Assembly: GCF_013031405.1 (NCBI RefSeq) | Contig: NZ_WPZY01000011.1 | Coordinates: forward strand, 62,001 to 126,000 | Origin: Ruegeria sp. HKCCD8929 | GTDB taxonomy: Bacteria; Pseudomonadota; Alphaproteobacteria; Rhodobacterales; Rhodobacteraceae | Length of the DNA: 64,000 bases | Reading direction: 5' to 3' | Part shown: in pieces, positions 63,694-64,000 of the stretch | Position numbering within the stretch: the first letter of the stretch is position 1 | How the letters are laid out: each line of letters starts with the position of its first letter | The notes under the pieces: model-generated | The model's database searches: none | Told to the model about the DNA's origin: nothing | The model's input: only the letters and a program-made list of their open reading frames with translations | Made by a program: the position numbers and the translations under genes

Positions 63694-64000
63694 TCAGCGG
63701 CTTGCCTTGACCGTCACATAGTCGCCCGGGGCCGGGGCCAGGCGCGGGTGATCCGAATCGCCGGTATCGCGGGCGGGAACCTGCTTGCCCGAGCGCTTTT
63801 TCAGCCAGGCTTCCCACATCGGCCACCACGAGCCTTCGTGGAAATCGGCCTCGTTCAGCCAGGTGTCGGCATCCCCTTTCAGGTCGGGATTGGTGTAGTG
63901 GCCGTATTTCTTCTTGCTGGGCGGGTTGACGATGCCGGCGATATGGCCGGATTCCGAGACCACGAAGGTCTTGGAGCGCGAGCCCATCTGCTGCACGCCG
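63694..64000 (-). CDS. phaC: Class I poly(3-hydroxyalkanoate) synthase, C-terminal end (cut by window edge)
   Basis: The last 101 or so residues of PHA synthase. The frame is open through the window edge, so a GTG near 63996 is internal. The segment SESGHIAGIVNPPSKKKYG carries the catalytic His region of class I and III synthases; the chain continues YTNPDLKGDADTWLNEADFHEGSWWPMWEAWLKKRSGKQVPAR, the conserved Trp-rich C-terminus. It is upstream of phaP on the minus strand. Confidence 0.94.
   Translation of the reverse strand, partial: GVQQMGSRSKTFVVSESGHIAGIVNPPSKKKYGHYTNPDLKGDADTWLNEADFHEGSWWPMWEAWLKKRSGKQVPARDTGDSDHPRLAPAPGDYVTVKASR

Noticed and set aside
1..64000. CRISPR arrays, insertion sequences, tRNA and rRNA genes
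   Set aside because: Looked for by eye on both strands and none seen; short or degenerate cases could be missed.

Overview
The window is 64 kb of a high-GC alphaproteobacterial chromosome. The gene set points to a Rhodobacteraceae member of the Roseobacter group, close to Ruegeria/Silicibacter. It carries the aerobic cobaltochelatase genes cobS and cobT beside bolA and a J-domain gene, a fused proton-translocating pntA with pntB, a PHA synthase/phasin pair with PhaR-type operators, glcG-glcB, a DUF3422 protein and several oligopeptide-uptake and peptidase genes. The genus is an inference from gene content. I saw no rRNA, tRNA, insertion sequence, phage gene or CRISPR array, so this looks like ordinary chromosome with a few accessory islands.

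Layout. 0-4.6 kb: the 3' end of glmS, a PNPOx-like protein, an AlkD-like protein, a convergent lipoprotein, then moaA and waaA. 4.6-15.7 kb: a peptide/acyl-amino-acid scavenging locus. A leftward operon encodes a double ATPase, an ArgE-like deacetylase, an NTF2-like protein and three tandem M20 amidohydrolase paralogues. The divergent rightward operon encodes the binding protein and two permeases. 15.8-20.3 kb: DUF3422 and pntAB. 20.4-25.4 kb: a membrane methyltransferase-like protein, a metallo-beta-lactamase-fold protein with a degenerate metal site, an SDR, a LysE exporter, kynU and a TetR regulator. 25.4-30.0 kb: iorAB behind a palindrome-rich TetR-type control region, then a Phe/Tyr-rich leader peptide, a tyrA-like gene and a glutamine-amidotransferase hydrolase. 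30-36.6 kb: PAP2 phosphatase, glcG, glcB, pepN. 36.6-42.7 kb: several hypothetical genes around gatB, including an HExxH protein coupled to a lipoprotein. 42.9-48.8 kb: bolA, J-domain protein, membrane NYN nuclease, cobS and cobT, with a secreted protein and a cysteine-less racemase homologue inserted between the two chelatase genes.

49.1-58.4 kb is the most unusual part. It starts with a winged-helix protein fused to an alpha/beta-hydrolase fold that lacks its catalytic residues. A MarR-controlled cluster follows: a secreted EF-hand protein, a NADPH-oxidase-like flavohaem reductase with the HX13H and HX12H haem spacing, a small membrane protein, an RND pump with its adaptor, and a two-helix K+ channel. 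58.5-64 kb: aminopeptidase P, DUF427, a class III cyclase with a TPR-like C-terminus, phasin and the 3' end of phaC.

The strongest candidates for an undescribed system are the EF-hand/NOX-like/RND/K+ channel cluster, the leader peptide before tyrA, and the protease-lipoprotein pair at 40.96-42.02 kb. Several proteins keep a familiar fold but have lost its catalytic residues: the MBL protein, the racemase homologue and the hydrolase-fused regulator. Two families of dispersed palindromic repeats are also present in intergenic DNA.
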